A stretch of 64,000 bases of DNA from Mycobacterium sp. HUMS_12744610 (GTDB taxonomy: Bacteria; Actinomycetota; Actinomycetes; Mycobacteriales; Mycobacteriaceae), in NCBI RefSeq assembly GCF_041206865.1, contig NZ_JBGEDP010000001.1, positions 1,736,001-1,800,000 on the forward strand, written 5' to 3'. The notes under the pieces were generated by a model that was not told the DNA's origin, made no database searches, and saw only the letters and a program-made list of their open reading frames with translations. How positions within the stretch are numbered: the stretch's first letter is position 1; every line of letters begins with the position of its first letter. Of this stretch, positions 25,677 through 34,781 are shown piece by piece. The position numbers and the translations under genes are program-made.

Positions 25677-27098
25677 GTGCTGCTGGCTTCCCTGAATCCC
25701 GCGCTGGTCACCGCCACCGACCTCGCCGACGCGGTACGCATCGACGGCGTCGCGTTGAGCCGCGGCGACCTGCTCGGCGCCGCGACGTCGGTGGCCGAAC
25801 GGGTCGCCGGCGCTGACCGGGTCGCGGTGCTGGCCACGCCCACCGCGGCGACGGTGCTGGCGGTCACCGGCTGCCTGATCGCCGGCGTCCCGTTCGTCCC
25901 GGTGCCGGCCGACATCGGTACGTCCGAACGCCGCCACATGCTCACCGACTCCGGCGTGCAGGCCTGGCTGGGGCCCCCGCCGGACGAGCCGGAAGGGTTG
26001 CCGCACATCCCTGTCCGGCTGCATGCGCGCTCCTGGCACCGGTATCCCGAGCCGCCGCCCGATGCCACCGCGATGGTCATCTACACCTCCGGCACCACCG
26101 GGCTGCCCAAGGGGGTGGTGCTGAGCCGGCGCGCGATCGCCGCCGACCTCGACGCACTGGCCGAAGCCTGGCAGTGGACCGCCGAGGACGTCCTGGTGCA
26201 CGGACTGCCGCTGTTCCACGTGCACGGCCTGGTTTTGGGCCTGCTCGGGTCGCTGCGCGTGGGAAACCGCTTCGTGCACACCGGAAAACCGACACCGGCC
26301 GGTTATGCCCAGGCGTGTGCGGAAGCCGGCGGCACGCTGTACTTCGGGGTGCCCACGGTGTGGTCGCGGGTGGTGGCCGACGAGGGCTCCGCGCGGGCGC
26401 TGAGCCGGGCGCGGCTGCTGGTCTCCGGCAGCGCACCGCTGCCGGTCCCGGTGTTCGACGGGCTCGCCGGGCTCACCGGGCACCGGCCCGTCGAACGCTA
26501 CGGCGCCTCGGAGTCGCTGATCACGCTGTCCACGCGCGCGGACGGTGAGCGGCGCGCCGGCTGGGTCGGCCTGCCGCTGCCCGGCGTGCAGACCCGGCTG
26601 CTCGACGAGGACGGCGGCCCCGCGCCGCACGACGGGGAAACCGTTGGCAGGCTGCAGGTTCGCGGGCCGACGATGTTTGACGGCTACCTCAACCGGCCGG
26701 ACGCCACCGCCGAGGCGTTCGACACCGACGGCTGGTACCGCACCGGGGACGTCGCGGTCATCGACGGCGGCGGGATGCACCGCATCGTCGGGCGCGAGTC
26801 CGTCGACCTGATCAAGTCCGGCGGATACCGCATCGGTGCGGGCGAGATCGAAACGGCCTTGCTCGGGCATCCGGGCGTGGGCGAGGTGGCCGTCGTCGGG
26901 GTGCCCGACGACGACCTGGGCCAGCGCATCGTCGCCTACGTCGTCGGGGCGCCGGACGTCTCCGCCGACGAGTTGGTCAACCATGTCGCCCAGGAGCTTT
27001 CGGCCCACAAGCGGCCGCGCGAGGTGCGCTTCGTGGATTCGTTGCCCCGCAACGCCATGGGCAAGGTGCTCAAGAAGCAGTTGCTGTCCGAAGGCTGA
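25677..27098 (+). CDS. fadD36: Acyl-CoA synthetase FadD36
   Basis: A 473-residue ANL-superfamily acyl-CoA ligase, the same length as Mtb FadD36 (Rv1193). The ATP-binding loop is YTSGTTGLPKG (136-146), the adenylate motif is YGASESL, the hinge region is WYRTGDVAVID, and the catalytic C-terminal lysine lies in NAMGKVLKKQL. It forms acyl-AMP, then acyl-CoA. Short proteins of this type are often malonyl- or methylmalonyl-CoA synthetase-like; the acid used here cannot be told. The GTG at 25677 follows the hydrolase stop closely. Confidence 0.92.
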   Translation: MLLASLNPALVTATDLADAVRIDGVALSRGDLLGAATSVAERVAGADRVAVLATPTAATVLAVTGCLIAGVPFVPVPADIGTSERRHMLTDSGVQAWLGPPPDEPEGLPHIPVRLHARSWHRYPEPPPDATAMVIYTSGTTGLPKGVVLSRRAIAADLDALAEAWQWTAEDVLVHGLPLFHVHGLVLGLLGSLRVGNRFVHTGKPTPAGYAQACAEAGGTLYFGVPTVWSRVVADEGSARALSRARLLVSGSAPLPVPVFDGLAGLTGHRPVERYGASESLITLSTRADGERRAGWVGLPLPGVQTRLLDEDGGPAPHDGETVGRLQVRGPTMFDGYLNRPDATAEAFDTDGWYRTGDVAVIDGGGMHRIVGRESVDLIKSGGYRIGAGEIETALLGHPGVGEVAVVGVPDDDLGQRIVAYVVGAPDVSADELVNHVAQELSAHKRPREVRFVDSLPRNAMGKVLKKQLLSEG

Positions 27099-27152
27099 GA
27101 GCGCGGCCTGTCCCCGAGCACGACGGCGCGGCGTCGCGCTACCGTCGTTACC

Positions 27153-28484
27153 GTGTCGATCCACACGGACCCCGGCGTCACGCCGATGAGGCGGGTGGCG
27201 GCCGCCTGTCTGGTCGGCTCCGCCATCGAGTTCTACGACTTCCTCATCTACGGCATCGCGGCGGCGCTGGTGTTCCCCACCGTGTTCTTCCCGCATCTGA
27301 GTCCGGCAATGGCCACGGTCGCCTCGATGGGCACGTTCGCCACCGCGTTTCTCTCCCGGCCGCTGGGCGCGGCCGTGTTCGGGCACTTCGGGGATCGGCT
27401 GGGCCGCAAGAAGACGCTCGTCGCCACGTTGCTGATCATGGCCGTGTCCACGGTGGGGGTGGGCCTGGTGCCCACCCCCGCGGCCATCGGGGGCGCCGCC
27501 CCGCTGATCCTGATCGCCCTGCGGGTGCTGCAGGGGTTCGCCGTCGGCGGCGAGTGGGCGGGGTCGGCGCTGCTGAGCGCCGAGTACGCGCCCGCGGGCC
27601 GGCGCGGCCGGTACGGCATGTTCACCCCGCTGGGCGGGGGTGTCGCGCTGGTGCTGACCAGCCTGGTGTTCCTCGGCGTGAACGCGACCATCGGCGAGCG
27701 CAGCGCCGCGTTCCTGCAGTGGGGGTGGCGGGTTCCGTTCCTGATCAGCGCCGCGTTGATCGTCGTCGCCCTGTACGTTCGGCTCAACATCGGGGAGACC
27801 CCGGTGTTCGCGGGCGAGAAGGCCCGCAACGCCGTCACCGAGGCGCCGATCAAGGAGGTGCTGCGCCGCGAGTACCGCACGATCGTCCTGGCCGGTGGCA
27901 GCGTTGTCAGCGGATTCGGATTCGTCTACATGGCCAGTACGTACCTGGCTCGGTACGCGCAGAGCGAACTGGGGCATTCCCGCACCCTCATCCTGGTCGT
28001 CGGGGTGCTGGGCGGGTTGGCGAGCATCGCGCTCGTCGCGGTCTCTGCGAGCCTGTCCGATCGGGTCGGGCGACGCCGGATGATGCTGGTGGGGAGAGTG
28101 GCGTCGCTGCCGTGGTCGCTGGTCGTGATCCCGCTGATGGACACCGGCAGCCCCGTCCTGTTCGCGGTCGCGATCGTGGGCATGTACGCCGTCGGCGCCA
28201 TCGCCGCGGGCCCCACGGCGTCGTTCGTGCCCGAACTGTTCGCCACCCGCTACCGCTACACCGGCGCCGCGCTGTCCAGCAACCTCGCGGGCATCCTCGG
28301 CGGGGCGTTGCCGCCGCTGATCGCCGGGACTCTGCTGGCCAGCTTCGGCAGCTGGGCGCTGAGCCTGCTGCTTGCCGCGCTGGTGTCGGTCAGCCTGGTG
28401 AGCACCTACTTGCTGCCGGAGACCAACGGGGCGGCGCTGGGGTCGGCCGCGTCGCCCGACCTGCAGCGCAACGGCTGCCGCTGA
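27153..28484 (+). CDS. MFS transporter, metabolite:H+ symporter (MHS) type
   Basis: A 443-residue membrane protein with about 12 hydrophobic segments, equivalent to Mtb Rv1200. The loop 2-3 motif GHFGDRLGRKK and the RVLQGFAVGGEWAGS helix mark the MHS group (shikimate, alpha-ketoglutarate, proline/betaine and similar solutes). The solute cannot be predicted. A GTG at 27153 starts it. It is convergent with dapD, the two stops being one base apart. In Mtb the PE13-PPE18-esxKL block lies between fadD36 and this gene; here the gap is only 54 bp. Confidence 0.9.
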   Translation: MSIHTDPGVTPMRRVAAACLVGSAIEFYDFLIYGIAAALVFPTVFFPHLSPAMATVASMGTFATAFLSRPLGAAVFGHFGDRLGRKKTLVATLLIMAVSTVGVGLVPTPAAIGGAAPLILIALRVLQGFAVGGEWAGSALLSAEYAPAGRRGRYGMFTPLGGGVALVLTSLVFLGVNATIGERSAAFLQWGWRVPFLISAALIVVALYVRLNIGETPVFAGEKARNAVTEAPIKEVLRREYRTIVLAGGSVVSGFGFVYMASTYLARYAQSELGHSRTLILVVGVLGGLASIALVAVSASLSDRVGRRRMMLVGRVASLPWSLVVIPLMDTGSPVLFAVAIVGMYAVGAIAAGPTASFVPELFATRYRYTGAALSSNLAGILGGALPPLIAGTLLASFGSWALSLLLAALVSVSLVSTYLLPETNGAALGSAASPDLQRNGCR

Positions 28485-28485
28485 C

Positions 28486-29430
28486 TCAGTTGGCGTGCAG
28501 TTCGGCGTTGAGCGTGATGCCCCGGCCGTCGCGGGCCACCACCTCGACTGACCCGGTGCGCGAATTGCGGCGGAACAGCATGTTCCCGGCGCCGGAGAGC
28601 TCCCTGGCCTTGACCACTTTGCCGGCCGGCGTGGTCACCTTGGTGCCCGCGGTGACGTAGAGGCCGGCCTCGACGACGCAGTCGTCGCCGAGCGAGATGC
28701 CCAGCCCCGCGTTCGCGCCCAGCAGGCAGCGCTTCCCGATCGAGATGACATCCGTACCGCCGCCGGACAGCGTGCCCATGATCGATGCCCCGCCGCCGAC
28801 GTCCGACCCGTCGCCCACCACCACACCGGCGGAGATGCGGCCTTCGACCATCGACGCGCCCAGCGTGCCGGCGTTGAAGTTGACGAAGCCCTCGTGCATC
28901 ACGGTGGTGCCCGGGGCCAGGTGGGCGCCCAGGCGCACCCGGTCGGCGTCGGCGATGCGCACCCCTGTCGGCACGACGTAGTCGACCATCCGCGGGAACT
29001 TGTCGACACCGTAGACGGTCACCGGTCCGCGGCGGCGCAGCCGGGTCCGGACCGCCTCGAACCCGTCGACGGCGCAGGGCCCGTGGTTGGTCCACACCAC
29101 GTTGGTCAGCACCCCGAACAGCCCGGTGGCGTTCAGGCCGTGCGGGGCCACCAGCCGGTGCGAGAGCAGATGTAACCGCAGGTAGGCGTCGTAGGAGTCG
29201 GTCGCGACATCGTCGAGCGAGCCGATCACCGTGCGCACCGCGACGGTCTCGGTGCCGCGGTCCTCGTCGCGGCCGACCAGCGCGGCCAGGTCCGGGGGAA
29301 CGTCGGACGCGGCGAGCCGCGAGGTGGTGGTGGTGCCCGATTCGGTCAATTCCGGTGCGGGGAACCAGGTGTCGAGGATCGATCCGTCCGAGGCCAGCGT
29401 CGCCAGCCCGATTCCTGCAGCTCCAGTCAC
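28486..29430 (-). CDS. dapD: 2,3,4,5-tetrahydropyridine-2,6-dicarboxylate N-succinyltransferase
   Basis: A 314-residue enzyme, orthologue of Mtb DapD (Rv1201c, 317 residues). It succinylates tetrahydrodipicolinate in the DAP/lysine pathway needed for peptidoglycan and protein. An N-terminal alpha/beta domain is followed by left-handed beta-helix hexapeptide repeats (residues 160-260, e.g. [20 protein letters not shown] and [16 protein letters not shown]), ending in a short C-terminal domain. The GTG at 29430 gives the expected length; the frame before it has no homology. It is divergent from dapE, so two steps of the same pathway share an intergenic region. Confidence 0.95.
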   Translation of the reverse strand: MTGAAGIGLATLASDGSILDTWFPAPELTESGTTTTSRLAASDVPPDLAALVGRDEDRGTETVAVRTVIGSLDDVATDSYDAYLRLHLLSHRLVAPHGLNATGLFGVLTNVVWTNHGPCAVDGFEAVRTRLRRRGPVTVYGVDKFPRMVDYVVPTGVRIADADRVRLGAHLAPGTTVMHEGFVNFNAGTLGASMVEGRISAGVVVGDGSDVGGGASIMGTLSGGGTDVISIGKRCLLGANAGLGISLGDDCVVEAGLYVTAGTKVTTPAGKVVKARELSGAGNMLFRRNSRTGSVEVVARDGRGITLNAELHAN

Positions 29431-29452
29431 GGCGGTCAGGTTACTTTCTCCG

Positions 29453-29515
29453 GCCGAGCAGACACAAAAGCGCCCTCTTTGGGGCCGCAAATAGGAGCTT
29501 TTGCGTCTGCTCGGC
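29453..29515. repeat. Inverted repeat of the GAGCAGACGC-type dispersed element
   Basis: Two 19-nt arms (29453-29471 and 29497-29515) match at 18 of 19 positions across 25 nt, reading outward from GCCGAGCAGAC...AAAAGC. They lie in the dapD/dapE divergent gap. A related inverted repeat lies at 48331-48386, and a single arm at 42681-42690. It could form a long hairpin or serve as a paired operator. Confidence 0.75.
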
Positions 29516-29527
29516 ATACTTGGGATC

Positions 29528-30592
29528 GTGCTGGACTTGCGCGGGGACCCGATCGAGTTGACCGCGGCGCTGGTCGACATTCCCAGCGAATCGCGGCACG
29601 AGGCGCGCCTGGCCGACGAGGTGGAGGCCGCGCTGCGCGCCCAGACGTCGGGCTTCGAGATCGTCCGCAACGGCAACGCCGTCCTGGCGCGCACGTCGCT
29701 GGGCCGGCCGTCGCGGGTGCTGCTGGCCGGACACCTCGACACCGTCCCGGCCGCCGGCAACCTGCCCAGCCGCCGCGACGGCGACCTGCTGTGCGGCTGC
29801 GGGGCCGCCGACATGAAGTCCGGTGACGCGGTGTTCCTGCACCTGGCCGCCACCGTGGCCGACCCCGCGCACGACCTGACGCTGGTGTTCTACGACTGCG
29901 AGGAGATCGAGGCCGCCGCAAACGGCTTGGGACGCATCGAGCGCGAGCTTCCGGACTGGCTGGCCGCCGACGTGGCCGTCCTGGGCGAGCCCACCGGCGG
30001 CTACATCGAAGCCGGCTGCCAGGGGACGCTGCGCGTGGTGATCGGGGCCACCGGCACCCGCGCGCATTCAGCGCGTTCCTGGTTGGGCGACAACGCCATT
30101 CACAAGCTGAGCCCGGTCCTGGACCGGCTGGCGCGATACCGGGCGCGCTCCGTGGACATCGACGGGTGCACCTACCGCGAGGGCCTGTCGGCGGTGCGGA
30201 TCGAGGGCGGTGTGGCCGGCAACGTGATCCCCGACGCGGCCTCGGTGACGGTCAACTTCCGTTTCGCGCCCGACCGGTCGGCGGCCGCCGCGCTGGCGCA
30301 CGTGCACGAGGTGTTCGACGGGCTCGACGTGGCAATCGAGCAGACCGACGCCGCATCGGGCGCCCTGCCCGGGCTGGCGCAGCCCGCCGCCAGGGCCCTG
30401 GTCGAGGCCGCCGACGGGCGCGTCCGGGCGAAATACGGCTGGACGGACGTGGCGCGGTTCGCCGCCCTGGGCATCCCGGCGGTCAACTTCGGGCCCGGCG
30501 ACCCCAACGTCGCGCACAAGCGCGACGAGGCGGTGCCGGTGGGCAACATCACCGCGGCCGTGGACGTGTTGCGGGCATACCTGAGCGCATGA
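29528..30592 (+). CDS. dapE: Succinyl-diaminopimelate desuccinylase
   Basis: A 354-residue M20-family metallohydrolase, exactly the length of Mtb DapE (Rv1202), releasing LL-DAP from N-succinyl-LL-DAP. Metal ligands are visible: H69 and the associated D71 in AGHLDTVP, the bridging D95 in ADMKSGDA, and the catalytic/metal E125-E126 in DCEEIEA. The dimerisation lid lies around residues 180-290. The GTG at 29528 was chosen by length; an upstream in-frame codon at 29501 falls inside the inverted repeat. A 4-bp overlap (ATGA) joins it to a decayed reading frame. Confidence 0.95.
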   Translation: MLDLRGDPIELTAALVDIPSESRHEARLADEVEAALRAQTSGFEIVRNGNAVLARTSLGRPSRVLLAGHLDTVPAAGNLPSRRDGDLLCGCGAADMKSGDAVFLHLAATVADPAHDLTLVFYDCEEIEAAANGLGRIERELPDWLAADVAVLGEPTGGYIEAGCQGTLRVVIGATGTRAHSARSWLGDNAIHKLSPVLDRLARYRARSVDIDGCTYREGLSAVRIEGGVAGNVIPDAASVTVNFRFAPDRSAAAALAHVHEVFDGLDVAIEQTDAASGALPGLAQPAARALVEAADGRVRAKYGWTDVARFAALGIPAVNFGPGDPNVAHKRDEAVPVGNITAAVDVLRAYLSA

Positions 30593-30899
30593 GTGCCGAG
30601 CCGGCCAATCGCGGCCATATCGGCGTCCCCCTGGCGGTCCTCACCGCCCTGTTGGATCGGCTTGGACACCACGAACCGGCCGCCATCATCGGCGGTTTGG
30701 CCGTCGATCCCCTCGGCGCGGCGGGCTTTCCCGAGATCATCACGACGGTCACACACCTTCACGAGGTCCTCGGCGGCCAGATCTACGAATCGTCACTCGC
30801 ACGGGCGAGGGCATGGGCGTTGCCGTTGCCGAGGTGGCCGCCTACGCATACGACCAAATCGAGCGGGTCCGCACGGAACCGCAGGCGGTCTCGGAATAA
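30589..30899 (+). pseudogene. C-terminal relic of a large mycobacterial ATPase/adenylate-cyclase-type regulator
   Basis: From the ATG overlapping the dapE stop the frame reads HHEPAAIIGGLAVDPLGAAG..LHEVLGGQIYESSLAR, then the match continues in another frame as GEGMGVAVAEVAAYAYDQIE and ends QAVSE-stop at 30899. Together they resemble the C-terminal end of the long mycobacterial AAA-ATPase/LuxR or cyclase regulators ('YESLARKGE..YAYDQID'). The switch near 30800 corresponds to one missing base. The N-terminal 90% of such a protein is absent, so this is a relic. Translation from the dapE overlap would yield a 131-residue protein with a nonsense tail. Confidence 0.6.
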
Positions 30900-30946
30900 G
30901 CGGAGAGTTGTGCCCGACGTGCGTAGCTCACCGTCGCACCACTTGC

Positions 30947-30952
30947 TACACT
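30947..30952 (+). promoter_or_regulatory. Candidate -10 element of a leaderless vapB transcript
   Basis: TACACT ends 6 nt before the GTG at 30959, so transcription would begin at or next to the start codon. No Shine-Dalgarno sequence is present there. Leaderless GTG/ATG starts are frequent for mycobacterial vapB genes. Confidence 0.4.
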
Positions 30953-30958
30953 TCGTCG

Positions 30959-31213
30959 GTGGCCAGGACCATCGCGCAGCGTGAGCTCCGCAACGACAAC
31001 GCCAAGGTGATCGACGCGGTGGCTGCGGGGGAGACGTTTGTCGTCACCCGCAACGGTGAGCCGGTGGCCGAGTTGAGCCCGATCCGAACCGGTCGCCGCC
31101 GCACCTTCGTCTCCCGCGACGACGTCGCGGCGCTGGCGGCCGCCGCCGCCGTGCGCATCGACCACCGCCGGTTCCGCGCCGACCTGGACCGGTCGATCGA
31201 CCAGGGCCTCTGA
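30959..31213 (+). CDS. vapB: VapB-type antitoxin (Phd-like fold)
   Basis: An 84-residue antitoxin starting VARTIAQRELRNDNAKVIDA, with a Phd/YefM-like DNA-binding half (residues 1-45, 'ETFVVTRNGEPVAELSPI') and a basic, alanine-rich C-terminal half that would neutralise the toxin. It lies 3 bp before the PIN-domain toxin gene. The GTG start is favoured by a promoter-like TACACT just upstream and by the family's usual N-terminus. Which of the many Mtb VapBC pairs is closest was not determined. Confidence 0.85.
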   Translation: MARTIAQRELRNDNAKVIDAVAAGETFVVTRNGEPVAELSPIRTGRRRTFVSRDDVAALAAAAAVRIDHRRFRADLDRSIDQGL

Positions 31214-31216
31214 GCC

Positions 31217-31612
31217 GTGGCGTCCGGCCTTCTCGACACCTCGGTGGTCGTCGACTGGCATGACCCGGCCGTGATCGCCGCGCTGCCCGACGAAATGGCG
31301 ATCTCGGCGATCACCGCGGCCGAACTGGCGTCCGGTCCGCATTTGGCCGGCGACCCGGTCGAAGCGGCCAGGCGGCAGGCCCGGCTGCAGGAAGTCGAAT
31401 CGATACTGGAACCGATTCCCTTCGACGCGGCGGCCGCGCGCAGTTATGGACTCGTCGTCGCCGCCGTGGTCGGTGCAGGCCGGATGCCGCGGAGCCGTTT
31501 CGCCGACCTGCTGATCGCGGCGACCGCGCACGCGAGCGGCCTCGATCTCTACACCCGAAACGGGGCGGACTTCGCCGGGCTGGACGGCCTGGTCCGGGTC
31601 TTCGACGTCTGA
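31217..31612 (+). CDS. vapC: VapC toxin, PIN-domain ribonuclease
   Basis: A 131-residue PIN-domain protein. The acidic active-site residues that bind Mg are D7 (GLLDTSVVV), E36 (ITAAELASG), D97 (RFADLLIAATA) and a further acidic residue near D118 (TRNGADFAGL). All are present, so the toxin looks active. VapC proteins cut tRNA or rRNA at specific sites. The GTG start is 3 bp after the vapB stop. The pair sits between two decayed genes, as expected for a recently gained or mobile module. Confidence 0.9.
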   Translation: MASGLLDTSVVVDWHDPAVIAALPDEMAISAITAAELASGPHLAGDPVEAARRQARLQEVESILEPIPFDAAAARSYGLVVAAVVGAGRMPRSRFADLLIAATAHASGLDLYTRNGADFAGLDGLVRVFDV

Positions 31613-31639
31613 GCCGTCTGAGCCATCGGGGCCATCGGG

Positions 31640-31900
31640 GCGTGACGACCAACTCGACGCTGCCGACGCCCGCGTTCGCGACGACGGCCAGCACGGGCGC
31701 GTTGGGCGCCGAAACCACTTGCCGCCGCCCACGCCGGGGCGCCCTCGCCCTGGAACGCCTCGTTGTACGAGGTCCCGATGGAAGTCGAGCAGGCTGACCA
31801 TGCCGTGCGACGCGACCGGCGACGCGGCGCCAGTGGTCAGCGCGGTGATCAGCGATCCGACCGCAACCAGACTGGCCGCACGGGAAGGGCGGATCTGCAT
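31640..31900 (-). pseudogene. Frameshifted secreted protein
   Basis: The ATG at 31900 starts a clear signal peptide (MQIRPSRAASLVAVGSLITA, then LTTGAASPVAS). After MVSLLDFHRD the coding-like sequence moves to a second frame (TSYNEAFQGEGAPAWAAAS) and then a third (VVSAPNAPVLAVVANAGVGS). Two frameshifts in 150 bp mean the gene is broken unless there are sequencing errors. Position fits Mtb Rv1203c, a hypothetical protein between dapE and Rv1204c, but the identity is unsure. Confidence 0.5.
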
Positions 31901-32019
31901 CGTGCCTTCAACCCGCGTTGCTCACGGGCTCGGAGCCACTGCAAACCGTGATGGCTAATGGTCGCTGCGGCAACATGATCGGGTCACGGTTCGCGCACAA
32001 TGCGGCGCGCCGGTCAACG

Positions 32020-34128
32020 CTATCCGTCGCACCGCCGGGCCTGCGCGTCGGCGTCGGCGGCCGCCGCGCGCATCCCCACCGCGGCCAGCTCGCCGGACAC
32101 CGTCTGCAGCGCGGCCGCGTCGCCAGCGGCCAGTGCCCGCGCGTGGGCGAGGGCGAGATTGCCGGTGAGACAATCGATCTCGTCGCAGAGTCGGGCCAAC
32201 GGGTCCGCGGCGCGAATGTCGCCGAGCCGTACGGTCTCGTACCACGCCCGCAGCGCCGTGCCGGGCTGGCCGCCGCGTTCGGCCATGCGCGCGGCGTCCC
32301 GGGCGGCGGCCACCGCGCCGTGTGCGTCGCGCACCGCGGCCAGCCGCCAGGCCCGCGCCACACCGAGCTCGGGGGCGAACAGCGCCGACTTGGTGCCGTG
32401 GCGGGATTCGGCCCTGCTCAATGCCTTTGCCGCCGCGGCGGTGTCGCCCTGCTGCGCCAGCGCGGTGGCCAGCAGTGTCAACGACAGTGGTCCCCACGAA
32501 TACCCCGTGCGTTCCAGCGTGGTGGCGGCCGGCCCGAGCAGCGCCGCGGCACGGCCGAATTCCCCGGCGGCGATCAGCACATGGGCCAGCAGGACCTCGC
32601 CGATCGCGCGGCCCGGCTGCTGTAGTTCGGCGAAATCGGTGAACTGCTGGGCCAGTTCGGCGGCCGCGTCGAGCCGGCCAGTCATCATCAGCGCAGTGGT
32701 CTGCCCCAAACCGATGGTGAAGCGCAGCAGCCCGGGATGCTCAGCGGCCAGGGCCCGTCGGGCCAGCGGCTCGACATCGTCGAACCGGCCCTGCCGCGCC
32801 GAGCACAGCGCGGCCGCGCTGGCGGCCCAGGCCACCGCCTGGTCGTCGGCCGCCGGCGACGCCAGCACCTCCCCGGCGATCTCGACGGCGTGGGCGACAT
32901 TGCCCGCGTTCATCGCGAACGTGGCGCTCAGCGCCTGCAGGGTTGTCAACGAGGCGGCATCGGTGACCCGGTTGCGCACGGTCCGCAAAAACGCGGTCGC
33001 GCGTTCGGGTTCGCCGAGCATCCAGAACTGATTGGCCGCCCGCAACAGCGTGAACGCCATCAGCTCCGGTTCGGATAGCGCGGCCGGGTCGACCCCGGCC
33101 AGCACCGACTCGGCCTCGCGGCCGCGCCCCTGCCACGCCAGGGCATGGGCCAGTGGCAGTCGCGCCGCGAGGTCCCCGGAGCGGTCCAGCGCCGAGCGGG
33201 CCAGCCGCTCGCCCAGGTCGAGGTCGCCCAGCCGCAGGGCCTGCTCTGCGGCGGCGACCACCTCGGCGACCGGCTGCTGCGCGTCGCTGTCCAGCGCCAG
33301 GGACGCCAGCCGCAGCCGCTCGCTGAGATGCTCGGGCGCACGCCGGGACAGCAACGTCACGATCTCGGTGCGCCGCCGCCGGGCGCCGTCGGCTCCGAGC
33401 GCGGCCCGGGCCCGCTCGGCGAACAGCGGGTGCGCGGTGTAGACCACCGGCACGCCGCGTTCCCGCGTCTCCGCCGCGCCCCATTCCCGGGCCTGCTCCA
33501 CCGCGCCGTCGCCGGCCAGCACCGCCAGGTCGGCCAGCGCCAGCGGCTCCTCGACGGCCAGGTAGTCCAGCACCGACCGGGCCGGCGCGGGCAAGGCGGC
33601 GATGAACGCGTCGACCTCGGCCGGGTCGGTCGGCCCGCCGGGCGCCTCGATGTCGATGCGGTCCAGCAGGGCGTCGGTCCACAGCGCCGCGATGGCCTCG
33701 GGGGCGGCGTCCGCACGGGCGGTGACGATCAGCCGGGCGGTGCCGGCCAGCGCCAACTGATAGACCAGCGTGGCCGACAGGATGTCCAGCTCGTGGGCGT
33801 CGTCGACGACCAGCAGCAGGTCTTCACCGCCCGCCGCCAGCGAGGCCCGGGCCGCCCGCAACAACGCCGCCGGCTTGCCGATGTCCGCGATCGCGACCAG
33901 ATGGCCGAAGGCCCCGAACGGCACCGCCCGTTCGCTCGGGGTGCCGGTGACCCACCTGGCGAGCACGTTGGGGTGCCGGCGGGCGAGGTGCTCGGCGGCC
34001 AGCCGCGCCAACGTGGACTTGCCGACGCCGTCGGGTCCGAGCACTACCGCACCGGCGCCGTCGGCCAGGGCGTCGTTCAGCCGGTCCAGCGCCGCCGCAT
34101 GCCGCGGAACGTTCCATCGAATCGGCAC
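32020..34128 (-). CDS. AAA-type ATPase with helical repeat region, LuxR-like but without HTH
   Basis: A 702-residue protein placed like Mtb Rv1204c. Residues 1-230 are a STAND/AAA ATPase: Walker A LGPDGVGKSTLA near residue 35 and Walker B LLLVVDDAHEL near residue 105. Residues 240-700 are alanine-rich helical hairpins of TPR type. Related mycobacterial proteins end with a LuxR helix-turn-helix; here the protein stops at DADAQARRCDG and no HTH-like sequence follows in any frame. It may therefore act as a signalling scaffold rather than a DNA-binding regulator, or be a truncated regulator. Confidence 0.75.
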   Translation of the reverse strand: MPIRWNVPRHAAALDRLNDALADGAGAVVLGPDGVGKSTLARLAAEHLARRHPNVLARWVTGTPSERAVPFGAFGHLVAIADIGKPAALLRAARASLAAGGEDLLLVVDDAHELDILSATLVYQLALAGTARLIVTARADAAPEAIAALWTDALLDRIDIEAPGGPTDPAEVDAFIAALPAPARSVLDYLAVEEPLALADLAVLAGDGAVEQAREWGAAETRERGVPVVYTAHPLFAERARAALGADGARRRRTEIVTLLSRRAPEHLSERLRLASLALDSDAQQPVAEVVAAAEQALRLGDLDLGERLARSALDRSGDLAARLPLAHALAWQGRGREAESVLAGVDPAALSEPELMAFTLLRAANQFWMLGEPERATAFLRTVRNRVTDAASLTTLQALSATFAMNAGNVAHAVEIAGEVLASPAADDQAVAWAASAAALCSARQGRFDDVEPLARRALAAEHPGLLRFTIGLGQTTALMMTGRLDAAAELAQQFTDFAELQQPGRAIGEVLLAHVLIAAGEFGRAAALLGPAATTLERTGYSWGPLSLTLLATALAQQGDTAAAAKALSRAESRHGTKSALFAPELGVARAWRLAAVRDAHGAVAAARDAARMAERGGQPGTALRAWYETVRLGDIRAADPLARLCDEIDCLTGNLALAHARALAAGDAAALQTVSGELAAVGMRAAAADADAQARRCDG

Positions 34129-34211
34129 TGCCGGATCTTATTGCGCGGGCGAGCCCCGGCGGGGCGCATCGGCGGGCGTGCCGTCGGGGGCTTGGTCTAC
34201 CTTTGGCGGAT

Positions 34212-34775
34212 ATGGGTCCGGGAGGCAATCCGTCAGGCAGCTGGGCTGTCTGCGTCTACTGCGCGTCCGCGCCGACTCATCCCGAATTACTCGGCCTGGC
34301 CGCCGAACTCGGCGAGGCGATCGCCGAGCGCGGCTGGACCCTGGTCTGGGGTGGTGGCCGCGTGTCGGCGATGGGGGCGGTCGCCGGCGCGGCGCGGGCC
34401 CGCGGCGGCCACACCGTCGGCGTCATCCCGCAGCACCTGATGCGCCGCGAGATCGCCGACACCGACGCCGACGAGCTGATCGTCAGCGACACGATGCGCG
34501 ACCGCAAGCGCACGATGGAAGACCTCGCCGACGCGTTCATCGTCCTGCCCGGCGGCGTCGGCACCCTCGACGAGCTGTTCGACGCATGGACCACCGGCTA
34601 CCTCGGCATACACGGCAAGCCGATCGTGCTGCTGGACCCGCTGGGGCATTACGAGGGGCTGTGGGTGTGGTTGTGCGGGCTGGCCGACCGCGGTTACGTC
34701 TCGCAGGCGGCGATGGACCGGTTGGTGCTGGTCGACAAGGTGAGCGCCGCGCTGGAGGCGTGCGCGCCCGCCTGA
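34212..34775 (+). CDS. LOG-family cytokinin-riboside monophosphate phosphoribohydrolase
   Basis: A 187-residue LOG protein, same length as Mtb Rv1205. The Rossmann-type fold carries WGGGRVSAMGAVAG and the signature PGGVGTLDELFDAW, with the catalytic Arg/Glu pair. It releases free cytokinin bases from nucleoside monophosphates. In Mtb this protein accumulates when the Pup-proteasome system is defective and its product breakdown sensitises cells to nitric oxide. The ATG at 34212 gives the expected length; a TTG at 34203 is an alternative. Confidence 0.92.
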   Translation: MGPGGNPSGSWAVCVYCASAPTHPELLGLAAELGEAIAERGWTLVWGGGRVSAMGAVAGAARARGGHTVGVIPQHLMRREIADTDADELIVSDTMRDRKRTMEDLADAFIVLPGGVGTLDELFDAWTTGYLGIHGKPIVLLDPLGHYEGLWVWLCGLADRGYVSQAAMDRLVLVDKVSAALEACAPA

Positions 34776-34781
34776 GTCATC

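Noticed and set aside
24741..27977. Minus-strand open frame of over 1000 codons antisense to the hydrolase, fadD36 and MFS genes
   Set aside because: It is opposite well-recognised genes, has no domain, and its composition (Arg, Gln, His, Gly) is that of an antisense shadow in GC-rich DNA.
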